Below, piece by piece: positions 10,290-22,819 of a DNA stretch of 64,000 bases. The stretch lies in the NCBI GenBank assembly GCA_029204225.1, contig MU832258.1, forward strand, positions 1-64,000, in the 5' to 3' direction. Source of the DNA: Diphasiastrum complanatum. Lineage: Eukaryota > Streptophyta > Lycopodiopsida > Lycopodiales > Lycopodiaceae. A program made the translations under genes and the position numbers. A model generated the notes under the pieces. That model saw nothing but the letters and a program-made list of their open reading frames with translations, ran no database searches and was not told the DNA's origin. The number at the start of each line of letters is the position of its first letter. Position 1 is the first letter of the stretch.

Positions 10290-11700
10290 AGTGCTTATTT
10301 ATGCACTGATGTGTGTGCTACATTTTCAACCAACTTTCAAGAAGTCATTATTAAGTTAGGTGCAACTTCACATTTTGTGACAACCAGATAGATCATCCCT
10401 GACATTCAACAATCTGATTCCTCCAGATACATATTCTTGGAGATGGATCAAGACATGAAGTGAATGAAACTAGAGTGTTGTGGCTCAACACTAATGGCAG
10501 TGACCGAAGAATGGACGACATCTTGTACGTGTTGACATTCAGAAAGATATGTTATCAATTGCAAGGATAACATATGCAGGCATGCGTGTGACATTTACAA
10601 ATGAAACATGCAATATAATTGATGCCCCTAGTACACTGATCACTCAAGGAAGACATAGAGGCAACCCATATCTACCGACAGAACAGGCTCAACAAAGTCG
10701 ATAGATGTCCTATGGCATAGAAGATTGTGTCATATGAACCTGATGGCGTTGTACAAAGCAAGCCAACATGTAGCATTCACAGGAGTCTGCATCAAAGATG
10801 AAATCAGTTCGACGTCTTGTCATGCATGCATCACAAGCAAGATGTCTCGTAAACCCTTCGCTAGAGATTCCTTTAGAGCAACAGAGCTCTTGGAATTGGT
10901 ACACTCCGACATCTACAGACCTTTTGACGTGCTCTTTGTAGGAGGATCAAGATACTACACCACCTTCATCGATGATTTTGTCTACTTCATCCATGACAAG
11001 TTTGAAGATCTTGATAAGTTTACAGAGTATGTAAACTGGGTTCAGAAGTGGACAGAGAAGAAAGTCAAGCAGATCATAACCAACGAAGGTGGAAAATATA
11101 TCTCCAACTATTTTCTGATTTTTGTAGTAGCCGAGGCATTCTTCATAGGAAGACTACAGCATACACACCACAACACAACGATGTTGTTGAGAGGAAGAAC
11201 ATGGCTCTCATAGAAGCTGCAAGTGCATGATGGTCTATTCTAAGGTATCAAGACCACTATGGGCTGAAGCAGTAGCTACCGCTACCTACCTGTAGAACAG
11301 GACATGAAAATTAGGTGCTCCTCACACAACTCCACATGAAGCGTGGTGGGGTAACAAGCCGAATACGGCTCATTTACGTGTCTTTGGATGTGCTGGATAT
11401 GCACATGAAGTGTGGTGGGGTAACAAGCCGAATATGGCTCATGTACATGTCTTTACATGTGTTGCATATGCACACATTCTTGATAAGCTCTGAAAGAAGC
11501 TAGATGAAAAAGTCAAGCAAGGATACCTTGTAGGATATGACATTCATTCATCATACTACATGATCTATATGCTAGAGATTAATCAAGTAAAGACTATCAT
11601 AGACGTCGGAATCAATGAAATAAGAACAATGGCTAATGAAGATCCAGTGAGCTACGAGATTCTTGGCAAGCAGTACTACAACCTGTCGACATCAACAGAG
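10290..11700 (+). pseudogene. Copia B protease and integrase
   Basis: A degraded protease with LGATSHFVTTR (usual D-S-G-A) lies near 10.36 kb. GAG-pre-integrase and integrase follow: LWHRRLCHMNL with CHAC gives the HHCC zinc finger, and LVHSDIYRPF holds the first catalytic Asp. The usual second motif D-N-G-G-E-Y reads NEGGKYISN, so the second Asp codes for Glu. VERKNMALIEAA holds the Glu. A 69-base in-frame tandem duplication sits in the C-terminal segment at 11335-11472. Several frame changes occur, and the integrase is not functional. Confidence 0.82.
11335..11472 (+). repeat. 69-bp in-frame tandem duplication in copia B integrase
   Basis: CATGAAGYGTGGTGGGGTAA starts at 11335 and again at 11404. 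The two copies are similar over their whole 69 bases with a few substitutions. 69 bases equal 23 codons, so the segment with EAWWGNKPN and HLRVFGC is doubled without changing frame. Confidence 0.9.
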
Positions 11701-11889
11701 GTAGTGTACCATGAGCATTCGGATGGAGATGTTTGAATTCCAAATAAACTAAGTGACAATTTAGACAATGAGCAGCCCAACATGCAGCATGTACCCGGGA
11801 CGCCTACTACACACAACAGATCTACAATCGATAAAGACAAAATAGTCAACAAAAGCAAGACACTCAACAAAGGAAAAGCCATCGAAGTG

Positions 11890-12395
11890 CCTACAGAATC
11901 TCCGAGGAGATCGACAAGAGAGGGAAGAGCACACTTGTGCTTGATAGTTCGGCTTTGACAACAGAAGAGTTTTGTGGATTTGGTGGTGAACTACAAACTT
12001 ATGAAGAAGCTATTGAAAGTCCCGACAAGGACAAATGGATAAAAGCAATGGAAGAAGAAATGCACTCCATGCAAACAAACAAGGTCTGGACTCTTGAACC
12101 AGCACCAACTGACAAAATGACTGTCAAGTGTAAATGGATCTACAAACACAAATACGGACCAGATGGCATGTATATCAAGATACAAAGCTAGGCTTGTTGC
12201 CAAAGGATTTTCTTAGAAGTATGGCATCGACTATACTAAAACCTTTTTTCCTATTCTAAAGCACACATCTATATGCATATTGTTTGCATATGTAGCAGCC
12301 TATGATCTGAAAATCCATATTGTAGATGAGAAAACAACATTCCTACATAGAGAGTTGAAAGAAGAGGTCTATATGTGTCAGAGAAACTGAAGGAT
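11890..12395 (+). pseudogene. Copia B RT N-terminal part, truncated
   Basis: The frame includes YEEAIESPDKDKWIKAMEEE, KVWTLEPAPTDKMTVKCKWIYKHK and, after a frameshift, RLVAKGF and AYDLKIHIVDEKTTFLHREL, ending near VYMCQ. These are the start and fingers region of copia RT. The palm with the Y-V-D-D motif, RNase H, PPT and 3' LTR are absent. The break near 12.4 kb is followed by LTR C in opposite orientation. Confidence 0.85.
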
Positions 12396-12399
12396 CAGT

Positions 12400-13546
12400 C
12401 CGTTCAATTCTCTCAGTGCGTGCACTATTGGTGACTTAGTAGGCGAACATAAGAACATGATAATTTTAGAGCTTCTAATGCATGGTGATAGCGGAAGTGA
12501 TGAGTTGACAACTAGACAAATCAATTAGATAGTCAGACAGAACATGAAAAGCATTGCAGTATTGACACAAATTTGAATGCAGAACCAAACAGAGCTATAA
12601 TCAGATTAAGTATAATGAAATATACAAGTCAATAATGTAGGTGAGCACAAAATAATAGGGGATATAACCGTGTGCTTCACAAAGCTAATCACAATATGTG
12701 AAAGTTATGAACCTATTATTGACAATCTGTCTGAAAGGAAGAATCAATGTGTGAAAGCATCTACAATGTCTATCTCACATGTTACGAATCATGCTTCGTT
12801 CACTCTTCTTGGATAAAAAAAAGGTATTCACTATATACATAAATTTTACTGGTGTGCAAATGAACAAGGTACAAAAGTGGTTGTGTCGTCTATAGGAGAT
12901 CGTGGGTGGCTGCTGTCATTGTCAAATATGATTGCACAATGCATAGAATGAGCATGAGGAGGCCGCAATGTCGGGCTTCACTAAAGTTGACGTTGGTAAA
13001 AGTTCAAAAATTGCGACACTTTGTCACATTTTTCGCCTGTCATAAATTACGAGTAAAAATGCAGACTATCGCATTGTCAGCTTTTTTGCCTATTCAGATT
13101 TACTTCTAATTATGCATATTGTCGCATTGTCGGCTTTTCTACCTGTTCAGGTTTACTTGTAATTATGCAGACTGTCGCATTGTCGACTTTTTCACGTGTT
13201 CAAGTTTGCTTGTATTTATGCAGACTGTTGCATTGTCGACTTTTTCGCCTATTCAATTTTTCTTGTATTTATACAGATTGTGCAACTTTTGCAATTGTCG
13301 CATTTTTCACCTATTTAATTTTACATGTAAATGTGCAGACTGTTGCGACAAGCAATTCAAATATGCAGACTATGCAACTGTCGCAATTGTCGCATTTTTG
13401 CTTGTCTATTTTACATGTAAATATGCAGACTGTTGCGACAAACAGTTCAAATATGCAAACTGTGAGACAACACAAATAAAAATGCAGCAGCATGAATGGG
13501 GACATATTACATAGAATTTAGGAGAGTCGAGGAGATAAATCCTACA
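12400..13546 (-). repeat. 3' LTR of copia C (left end uncertain)
   Basis: On the minus strand the LTR starts TGTAGGATTTATC immediately after a polypurine tract and runs leftward. It contains the tandem repeat at about 13.03-13.46 kb. The left boundary against copia B RT is inferred from where coding ends; no second LTR copy is available. Confidence 0.65.
13030..13465. repeat. Tandem repeat of about 55-60 bp in LTR C
   Basis: Six to seven imperfect units contain TGTCGCATTGTCG, a T-rich TTTTTCGCC/TTTTTCACC block and TATGCAGACTG. Open frames across it translate only the repeat (CRL/FTCKYADCC-like), so they are not genes. Related blocks occur at 32.2-32.6 and 63.4-63.65 kb. Confidence 0.85.
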
Positions 13547-13558
13547 CCCCCCCTTAAT
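13547..13558 (-). promoter_or_regulatory. Polypurine tract of copia C
   Basis: The minus strand reads ATTAAGGGGGGG directly before the LTR start TGTAGG, the standard plus-strand priming site of LTR elements. Confidence 0.85.
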
Positions 13559-13559
13559 C

Positions 13560-14515
13560 TAGATCCGTGAATGCCTTGATTTTCATACTAAGCAATGCAC
13601 AAAACTTGTTGTGTGCATTAACACTTAATGCCTTTGTAAATATATCTACAACCATGTCCTGCATTCTACAGTAAGTTAATCTTACCTCCTTGTTGAGAAC
13701 CTTGCCTCTAATATAGTGATATCGGATCTCAATGTGCTTACTCCTATAGTGAAATCTAGGGTTGCCCGATAAGGCAATAGCACTCTGATTATCACAAAAT
13801 ATAATTGTAGGCTGTACTGATTCAAACTAGTGTCTAACAGTAAATTTTTCAACCAAAATGTTTCTTTAAAAGATTGAGAAGTAGAAATATATATATATAT
13901 CTTTTGTAGATGAAAGAGTGATAGAGGTTTGCTTATGACTGTTCCATGAGATAGGACCATCGTTGAAGAAGAATGTAAATCCAGATGTGGACTTACGATT
14001 GTTTACATCTCCTCCCTAGCTTGCATCAGAATATCCACTAAGCTGATAAAAATTGTCGTTGTAAACTTCTCCATAGTAGATGCACTGGTCCATGGTAGCT
14101 CGAATATATCTCATGACTCTTACGAGAGCCTTCCAATGGGTAATGCCAGGATTAGCCATAACTTGGCTGAGTGAGCTTACTGCAAAAGAAATGTTAGGAC
14201 CATTGCGTACATGAGAGATCCAAGTGTCGATCGATAAGGATACTCTCTCATCTGCTCCTCTTCCTACGTGCTCTGACGACATTGGTCCCTTGACAAACAC
14301 AAGCCTGGATCCACCGGTGAGTGAGCTAACTTACACTTCATCAAATTAGAACATTGTGAAGATATCTTTGTTGAGTAATATAAATCAGTCATCTCGCTCT
14401 ATCTCGATGAATTTGAATGTCCAGACAGAAGTGAGCTTCACCCAGATCAGTCATGTCGAACTCAAAAAATAGCATCTATTTAGCATCCTTAACCAAATTG
14501 GTATTGTTGTCTTTG
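13560..14515 (-). pseudogene. Copia C RT (C-terminal part) and RNase H remnant
   Basis: In coding order: FDMTDLGEAHFCLDIQIHRD near 14.43 kb (RT after the palm motif), SLSQVMANPGITHWKALVRV near 14.17 kb, a degraded RNase H, then DIFTKALSV and a C-terminal KIKAFTDLD that stops just before the PPT. The Y-V-D-D palm motif is missing because coding starts near 14.51 kb, so the element is 5'-truncated. Copia D, H and N share the same lineage signature (THWKAL-x-R-V-M-R, DPHQ/AFxD ending). Confidence 0.82.
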
Positions 14516-16200
14516 CGATCATTATATCATCTTTTGATCATTTCTATGGATTTCTCCGACAGCTTCCTTGAGGGTTTTGCTAGATAGTCGTCAGTGCGGT
14601 GGCACTTTTGGTATTAGAAACTTTTGAAGTAGAACCCTCGTGCTTTGAGAGTTATACTAACCCTCTCCATCTTTTTCCCTTTAACATTTCTGACTCATCT
14701 ACCTGAAGTACTTTACCAATTAACTTTTCCATTGTGATATCATGGCAAGCAAACATATATCTCAGCAATTGTTTTACATTGACAAATAGGTTGTCTGATG
14801 TATTACATGAAATAGATTTTCCTTCAGTCTGATATGTCTCTTCAACAGACCTACCATGTCATCAGAGGCCCTATTGTCCACACATGCGATCTATTAGTGC
14901 CCAAAACATTGACAAGAGGACACACTTTTTCAAGAGGCATATAGTGAAAATAAGTTTTATGCTTCGCATGGCCTTAAAGGGCTATCATCATCAGCTTATA
15001 AACACTCAGTAGGGATTAGAAAAGGCTCCAATCGGATTTGAATATGGAGTATATGGTAGAACAAACAAAACTCACTTTTTTAGAGGGCACCCATGTCATG
15101 TGCCAATCTTAGCATTAAAACATCTAGTCCAGTCACGAATATCAAATTAGCTTGAAAGAACAAGAAATCATGAAAACTAGTAGAAAATCAAGAAAGTAGA
15201 CAAATGTAGCAAAACTTCACCAAATATGGCAAAGATAAGATAAATCCATTATCATTATTGATCATTCATAAGATGGGGCCTGAATCTAGAGCATGATCAT
15301 AGCTCTCATGTGATTTTAGGCACATAAACTACAAATTCCATCATGAAAGCTATCCAAGAGAAGCTTCAAGATCACCAAAAAAACACCAAAAGTTCAAATT
15401 AGACAAATGAAAAATAGCCTCCAAATTTAGCACGACCTGAGCTATTTATACATTTTCTGATTATTGGCAAGACAAATACAATTCTTGTTAAGAAAAGTTG
15501 CACATACCATGGTTTAGCCTAAACTAAATGATAACAATTTGCATATCATGCTTAGCACAATACCCAAAACAAGCCCCAAATTTTTGCCTCATTCAAATGA
15601 TTGATACTAAAAAAGCTATAAATATTTTTCCCAAAGCAAATGCATTCACGATCTAAATGAATATTGGTTGAAAGATGCAAAGCAGCAAAAGAAAAAGTCA
15701 TAAACAAATTTCTTTTTATGCCTTATGACAATGGATGATTTGAAACAAATAAATTTCAAAGTTTGTGGAGAAAAGTTGCATTGAAATTATCAAGCTGATG
15801 AAATGTTGTCTAGCATGCAAAAATGTCATATTTTTTAACAAGAAACGTGACATCCACTATAGCTCAAAATGTGAATCAAAGTTTTCCACCATATGCAATA
15901 ACCAACACATTTTTGTGAGAATATACATATGCAGATAACAAAAAGATTACCGGGCACATATGCAATTTATGTAGAGCTTATCTAGATAGAATAAAATGCA
16001 TAATGTTTGGAAATTTTCTTTCTGATTCTTTTATATGTAGGCAATAAATGTCAAAATTTCCTTCTTTTTACATTTGTGTCATAAGCTTTATAGTTCCAAT
16101 AAGAAATCTCATGAACATTTTAGCATAATTTGCTAGAATGGCTTTTTATTTTATTTTTCTCTTGAAATGGTTAACCATAGATTAGAAATTTTTTACAAAG
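14516..16200. other. Mostly non-coding stretch, possible decayed repeat
   Basis: AT-rich and without a clear gene. The minus strand at about 14.53-14.74 kb gives a basic, short protein-like run (MEKLIGKVLQVDESEMLKG and AKPSRKLSEKSIEMIKR) that I cannot assign. Nothing recognisable lies between 14.9 and 16.2 kb. Confidence 0.45.
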
Positions 16201-16229
16201 CACATAGAAGTAAAAACCTTGGAGAAGCA

Positions 16230-18015
16230 TAAGTTTATCAGCTTCTTTGAATAGGAGTAGGGGGAGATGATAAATTACCATTCCCAAATTCCCTACAATT
16301 TTTATCCAGCCAAATGTTCCATAGAGCAATGCCTCTAATACACTGCCAATAAGAATTAACCATTACATCCTCAAAAGGGATGTCATTTCACGATAGGTCT
16401 GTATGGCTGAATCTTCTTAATCTGACATGAAAATGAGCAACGAAAAGGTCAGCAAGATATTTTCAAAGAGGAGGGAAAGGGAGTTCATGATGTGTCCCAA
16501 ATGGTTAGACCCTTATGAGTAAGATTTCTACATAGTCTCTTTTCAATCTTAGCCAAAGGCTTTGAGTTAATGATAATCGCTTTGGAAAACCAAAGAAATT
16601 CCAAGGGAGAGATAGAACTACCACCAGTCCAAAAGCTAAGATCACGCATGGAGAGGAGGACCCTATATATAGACTTAAAAATAGGAGGAAGATAAATCGA
16701 TAAGTGAATATAAGAGTGAGTAAAGTCTATAAAATAAGAAAGAGGAGCATAGCCAACCAAAGATGGAAGAGGAGGTAGAACAAAGTCATCATAAGGGCCC
16801 AAGGTTGAGGACAAGTAAAATTGAAGTGGATATGTCTGAAGATAAGAGAGAGAGAGATGTAGTAGAGGGGTCAAGGAGACCAAATCCTCCCATTTTCTTG
16901 GGTGCAGTACATATATCCCAGTTCAGAAGACTAAGAAGATTATTCCAAAGGAATTTCTAGCAATGGAATGAGAGTAAGGAGGAGGGAGAAACCAAATGAA
17001 AATGAAGTGAGTGAAGTAGGAGGAGATGATATGTTTGAGAACAATGAGCCTAGCTGCAAAAGAAAGGCCAGAAGAATTCCAGAGTAGAATTTTGTTCCTA
17101 CTTCTCTCAATAATCCAGTTGAAATGATCTCTATTAGAGAGAGAAAGGCACTCAAAGGAAATCCTAGATAGCGAAAAATGATACCGTGATGGAGAACGTT
17201 TAGCCCAAGATCCTTGCACCAAACAGGCGGAGAGTCATGAGAAAGGACAATGACGTCTATTTTTTGGGAGCTAATCAAAGAGTTGAAAAAGTCACAAAAT
17301 CAATGAGGTTCTTCCATAAGAAGAGAGACAAAGTGATGATGAAGTTCTATGATGTAAGCTAGATCATCAGTAAATAACTGGGGACCAAGAGGAATGTCAC
17401 AAAAATGAAAGAATGGAAGGCAAAGGAGGAGTTCAACTTAAGAAGGTGAAAAATAAACAGCTCTTTGGCAATAACAAAAAGATAGGGGAAAAGGGATAGC
17501 CCTGTCTGATGCCACAAGAAACAGAGAAGGATGACAAAAGGACTCCTTGAAAGAGAATGGAAGAGGATGCGGAAGTGAAAAGGGCACGTACAAGTCTCAT
17601 GAGATAGTTAGGGAGGCCAAAGAATTGCGTAACATGCAATAAGGTGATCAAAAGCTTTATCAAATTCAATCTTAAGTGATAAATCTGGATAGTTAAATCA
17701 TAAAGCATCATCAATGGTTGACCAAACATTAAGGATATTATCAAACAAGGATCTACCTTTCAAAAATCCACCTGGCATTTGGAAATACAAGAGGGAACGT
17801 GGGGTGCTATCCTTTTGGCAATAGCCTTCACCACAATCTTATACAAAGTGTTCAACATAGTAAGAGGACGGTAGTAAGAAAACTTAGAGGGGGACTCGGT
17901 TTTAGGAATGAGTTTGATCAACCCATTAGAAAAGGAGGAGGGGAAGGATCCCATCTCAATTACATTGTTAGTAGCAAGAAGAAAGTATTGAACAAAAATA
18001 TTGGTGGTGCTTTGT
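16230..18015 (-). mobile_element. 5'-truncated LINE (non-LTR retrotransposon)
   Basis: Minus-strand coding in normal LINE order, broken by many frameshifts. RT starts with NGLIKLIPKTESPSKFSYYRP and TMLNTLYKIVVKAIAKRI near 17.85-17.93 kb. Next come LKIEFDKAFDHL near 17.67 kb, FGLPNYLMRLVRALFTSASS and SCGIRQGYPFSPI near 17.5-17.6 kb, the catalytic LFTDDLAYI near 17.36 kb and FRYLGFPLS near 17.18 kb. A zf-RVT-like end with ALWNIWLDKN lies near 16.32 kb. Endonuclease and ORF1 are missing, as expected for incomplete reverse transcription. No poly(A) tail is clear at the left end. Confidence 0.85.
17349..17385 (-). other. LINE RT catalytic motif FTDD
   Basis: The minus-strand frame reads QLFTDDLAYI; the two Asp residues of the RT active site are retained although the surrounding frame is broken. 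Confidence 0.8.
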
Positions 18016-18845
18016 AGATTTGCGTGATTGTTTTCGTTTTGCCAAACGTAGCTCTTGATCTTGTCTGCACCTGACTTTTGATTTGACTTTTGCTGCCTAC
18101 TAGGGCTAGCTTGCGGAATAAATGTAGGATCCTAAGAAAACGACTAATAACCACAAACACAAAATCATTCTATCAAACAAATGACAAACAAAAGATCGAG
18201 AAAAGAGAACAATCATAGTTTGTATTTTCATTATGAGTGAGTTGATCAGTGTCGTGACTTGTTGGCGGCCTGTCACTCCTCTCACAAATCAGCTATGTTA
18301 TACTCATTGGCAGACTTTCATGCATAGCTCATAGTGCTTGAACATGACTATAAATCTTTCTATTGTCTCTCACTTACACTATAAGTTCATTCTAAGTAAT
18401 AGTTCAAAAGACAGACTTAATTCTAAACTATTAGTTAGTTATCCCCTGATGACGTGGCCCTTGGCGGCTGATCGTGGTAGTCCAAGACTCCACACCCATC
18501 GCGCTGCCAGCTGGCAGATCGAATTGTTTTCATTCGGTTCGTGTCCTCTATTTAGGGTGTCTTTTTGTTGCAGAAAATAACACTTTTCTTTCATCCTTCG
18601 TTTCGTCTTCATGGAGCACCAGGAAATGGTTGCATGAGTTAACATGAGTTTGAAAGGGAGGGAGACCCACCCATTTTTTCCCCTTGGACCAATGGGAGAA
18701 CTCCATTTTGAATTTGGAACTTGCTAGGCAGTGTAGTCTGAATGGCTCCTAGACTAAGTCCATATTGTCACTTTGTATCCCTAATGTACGATTCTGAGCT
18801 GAAAACACAATCTTGGTAAAATCAGAAATCACTATGTATTGCCAC
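18016..18845. other. Non-coding stretch between LINE and copia D
   Basis: No gene, LTR end or motif recognised. It may include decayed LTR sequence, but neither a PPT nor a PBS is visible. Confidence 0.4.
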
Positions 18846-20270
18846 GTTTCTTGCGTTCAATAGTACTGCAAGTCAACCTCTTTGTCAAGAACTTTGCTTC
18901 TAACATAGTGATACTTAATTTCAATGTGCTTACTCCTAGAATGAAATCTAGGGGCTGATAAAGCAATGGCACTTTGATTATCACAAAATAGAATTGTCGG
19001 AGCATATTGATTCAAACTGATATATGAAAGAAAGTTTCTCAACCATATTGCTTTCTTTGTAGCTTGAGAGGCTATGATATACTCTGATTCAGTGGAAGAT
19101 AGCACTATCAAAGTTTGCTTGCGACTATTCCATGAAATAGGAACACTGTTGAGGAAGAATGTAAATTCTAAAGTGGATTTACAAGTGTCTACATCTCTTG
19201 CCGAACTTGCATCTAAAAAACCACTGAGAATATTGAGTGTGTCATTGATAGTAACTCGAAGTTATCTCATGACTCTGACAAGAGCCTTCCAATGTGTTAT
19301 ACTAGGATTGGTCATATATTGACTCAAGGAACTAATTGCAAAAGCTATGTCTGGTCTAGTATACATCATTGCGTACGTAAGAGATCCTATTATCGAATGA
19401 TAAGGATACTCATGCATCTGCTCCCTCTCTTTGATTGTTTGGGGACACTAGTCCTTCGACATCTTGAGTCCTAGATCCATTGGTGAGAGAGCTAATTTTC
19501 AATTCATCAGATTATATCTGATTAAGACATTGTGAACGTATCTTTACTGAGAAATTTAGATCAACTTCTATTTTGTCTCTTTGGATTTGAATACCTAGAC
19601 AGTAGATCGGTCATGAGCATTGTCTTAGCTTCCTTTATCAAATCAGATATTGTTGTTGGAAAGCAATGTGTCATCCACATACAAAGTGATAATGATAAAG
19701 GAATGTTGCACTGACTTGAAGTAGACATTCGAATATGAAGAGCTTGGTGTGTAGCCCTAATCAATAAGGAAAGTATTGATCATTTGAAACCATGCTCAAG
19801 CATATTATTGCAAGCTATAATGTGTTTTATGGAGTTTACACACATGATTGTGTTTACTTTCGATATTATAACCTTCAGGTTGCACCATGTAAATGTCCTC
19901 TTCGATAACTCCATTAAGATATGTTGTCTATACATCCACTTGATGTATTTCCAAATCTGCTACAATAGCAAATGACAATAGAAGCCTGATAGAAGAATGT
20001 TTAACTAAAGCTCTTAGTGTAGTTGACGTTCTATACCTGAGAGAATCCTCTTGCTACAAGTCTAGCCTTTCTTCGACCAATACTTCCATCTTCCTTGTAC
20101 TTGATTTTGAATAACCATTTGCAATCAACTACAATTTGGCTGGCAGGTAATTCAATGATTGTCCAAGTCTGGTTCTTGATAAGAGATGAATACTCTTTAT
20201 CCATAACTTCTTTCTAGAGATTGAAATCAGGCTGACTGAGTGCCTCTTCGACAATCGTCGGCTCTTGAAC
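18846..20270 (-). pseudogene. Copia D RT and RNase H remnant
   Basis: In coding order: KEVMDKEYSSLIKNQTWTII and DCKWLFKIKYKEDGSIGRRK near 20.1-20.25 kb (RT N-terminus), the palm TLYVDDTLL with YVDD at 19670-19681, THWKALVRVMR near 19.28 kb, then RNase H with ISWNSRKQTLIVLSSTESEY and HSRSKHIEIKYHYVRSKV near 18.9 kb. Frameshifts and stops are frequent. The left end decays near 18.85 kb without a clear PPT or LTR, and coding begins abruptly near 20.27 kb. It is the same lineage as copia C, H and N. Confidence 0.82.
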
Positions 20271-20732
20271 AAGGTAAGCTGCAGACTCCTTGATATAAGG
20301 AAAGGTGGCAATTTGGAGCTAGTCAAGAGCATCAAAGGGAAGTCGAGTGGCAAAGATACTTTGGATCTGTTTTTGCAGGTTATTGAAGACTCAAGTAAGG
20401 TCAAGGGAGTAGCAAGAAAGTGTTGTTCAAGTTTACTTCTCTGGTTTTGTCTCATGTTTGAGCTATTTCATGTGAATGTGTGCAGATTGTCAAGATATGG
20501 TAAAACTAGCTACATTGCCTTGCAATATCTTGTTGTTGGAGTTGTACTAGCTACATTCTTGGCTGGTTTTGCTGATGGAAATGAAGCTATTGGAGGCTCA
20601 TTATATCACTCATTCATGGTCAAGTCATCAAGTGTTGATAATATCTTATGGCAAGATGGAGATGGAGGCTCATTCATTGATTTTCATGGTGAAGACATAT
20701 CAAGGAAGGAAAAAAATGGGAGAGAAATGTAA
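20265..20732 (+). other. Open frame of 155 codons, unknown
   Basis: I do not recognise this frame. It has a hydrophobic segment (LQYLVVGVVLATFLAGFADG) that could span a membrane, and an acidic C-terminal part (ILWQDGDGGSFIDFHGED). It overlaps the start of copia D on the other strand for only a few bases. The codon context is not obviously coding, and no promoter, intron or homologous copy is visible here. It may be chance or a decayed exon. Confidence 0.2.
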
Positions 20733-20859
20733 GCATTGGATGATAACTATCATTTATTTTTTGGTTATTGTTATTTTCCAGAGAGTTCAAATTTTGACGC
20801 ATGGAGGAATAATTACATTTACATTCTATTTGGTTCTTGATGTTCTAGTTACATCTTGA

Positions 20860-22095
20860 TGTGTAAAATTGATGTAAGAAATAGTGAAACATCCAATCTG
20901 GACACTATTCTCTATATCAATTATGGAAGTTACTATAAAAACATAGAAAGGAGGTCTATACTTAGGATGGAGATCATTCTTAATATGGATCAAAGTTATG
21001 TAGTAAAACTAGTTGAAGCGGGAGTGTGAAAAAAATGAAGATATTCATTTGATCAAATTGAATGCCTAGGTTAAGCAGTCATGTTCAAGGATGGTCCAAA
21101 ACTGGTTACATCATTGTAGATCCAAAACTGTCGAATTGAATCCATTTCTTAGTTTCACTCTACAACCCTTATTCCATGAAAAAGATGATGGTCAAAGAAG
21201 AGTTTGATGAGACACCATATTTCTTTCTAGCAAACAATCTGCATGGAATGGACATAGAGTATCGCCATAATAACCTCTTTTGTTTGCTTCATAAACATCA
21301 TACCATCTTGGATAGTCTATCTGATTCCCTTGGATTCATGTTTTAGTCTTGCATGTGGTTCTTCTAGCTTGAAGATTATTTCATGTCGTTGAATGGCCAC
21401 TCTAATATTCAATCCAAATGCTTCTATAATAACCACCAGTTTGGCACTTAGAATATTGAGATCCCACATGAAAAAATTATCAAGATGATCAATGTAGAAG
21501 TTATTGATTTTGAGTTGATCATCTTTGAACATAAAAAATGACATTCCGAACGAGTATTTATTTCTAATAAACTAGAACAGAGGAGATATTTGCAAAGAAT
21601 AATGATATCTTCCTCAATGAATGTTTCTCCATAGAACCCTTCATAAGAAACAAAGTCACATTCACAAAAATCCTTATTCCCAATGTATTCAATGATAAAG
21701 TAGAAGATTTTCAAATATAGGCTCTTCAAGTACTTTTCCTATCTCAATGCTAGGACATTTCCCAGCTTCTACATCAGTAATATCGTCACATTCCACAATG
21801 TACTTTGTATTGAATGTAAAACATTCATACACATGAGTTCCACCATTGTTTGTTAATCCCATTTCACAAAAATCTTGGCCAATATTGACAAGGCTTTTGT
21901 TTGAATGTGATGGTGTAGTTCTAATCCCAAGGAAAACATGGTCCTTGAGTAATTTGCCTCATTGACAACTGCATTGTCTAAACTGGCCTTTGCATCACTC
22001 TTTTGGAATTCAATACTCAAGATAGTCATATTACCCTTGAGATTTTTCTCATTAATTCTTTCGATCTTTGTTGATTTTTGGCATTCTTGCATTGG
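20860..22095. other. Unassigned stretch with weak minus-strand open frames
   Basis: Several minus-strand frames of 75-95 codons occur, without recognisable motifs. One (21853-22092) is K/N-rich and may continue the hydrophilic sequence at 22.1-22.8 kb. No repeat ends seen. Confidence 0.3.
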
Positions 22096-22099
22096 TGAT

Positions 22100-22816
22100 C
22101 TAATCTCTCTTGGAGTTTCTTTGTCTTCTCCAAGCTAAAAAGTAGATTGGTGTTGCAAGTCTTGTGAACACGTAACATTGCATAGATGTTGAATGGTTGT
22201 TTCTTGTGGATTTGATAGAAGAGCAAGAGTTACCGACGTAGTTTTGTTGAACAAGCTTTCTCATCTCATCTTTTGTTGATTCCACCATTGGACTTGAGTT
22301 GCTTGAATCACCTGTTCCAACTTGCTCCTCATTTAAACCCACTTGACACCATTGTTCTGTACTTTCATTGTTGTGTTGTTGCCAATTGTCTTGACTCTGC
22401 AAATTCAATGACTCCTTTTGTGTCGAATGCCCTTCAGTAGTCCTTCTTGCTTGATCATGGACTTCTTCTTCACTTGGAATTAATTCAGATGACATCTTCT
22501 ATGATGATTGTTATTCTTCATCACTTAGCACTCCTGATTCATCCTCTGATAATGTTGATGAAGAATCATCGACATCACTTGACTCCACACTTTTCTGATT
22601 TCCTAAGCTAGAAGTCTTTCTTAATTGAACTCTTCAAGCACTATCCTTTACTTGAATAGTCAGATGAATATATGTTGGCAAACATTTGGCTGCTGCAAAT
22701 CGTTGGCGTGTATCATTGAATGATTTTATTGTTTGTTCCCATTTTTTCTTCCAAAGTTTATCTTCACAATGAATAGCCAAATGCATCAAATAATCTAGTG
22801 ACGATGACGTTGGCAT
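22100..22816 (-). pseudogene. Unknown hydrophilic protein remnant
   Basis: Two consecutive minus-strand frames look protein-like. The first contains KKKWEQTIKSFNDTRQRF. A serine/acidic run (SSDVDDSSSTLSEDESG) follows in the intervening sequence, and then MSSELIPSEEEVHDQARRT with a Q/N/S/E-rich stretch. The composition (acidic, Ser-rich, disordered) is unlike the surrounding retroelement domains and unlike random AT-rich DNA. I cannot name a family. It could be a decayed exon of a host gene or a gag-like N-terminal region of an unknown element. Confidence 0.3.
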
Positions 22817-22819
22817 GGA

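Noticed and set aside
13119-13514. 131-codon plus-strand frame
   Set aside because: It only translates the tandem repeat of LTR C, and other frames through the repeat are open too.
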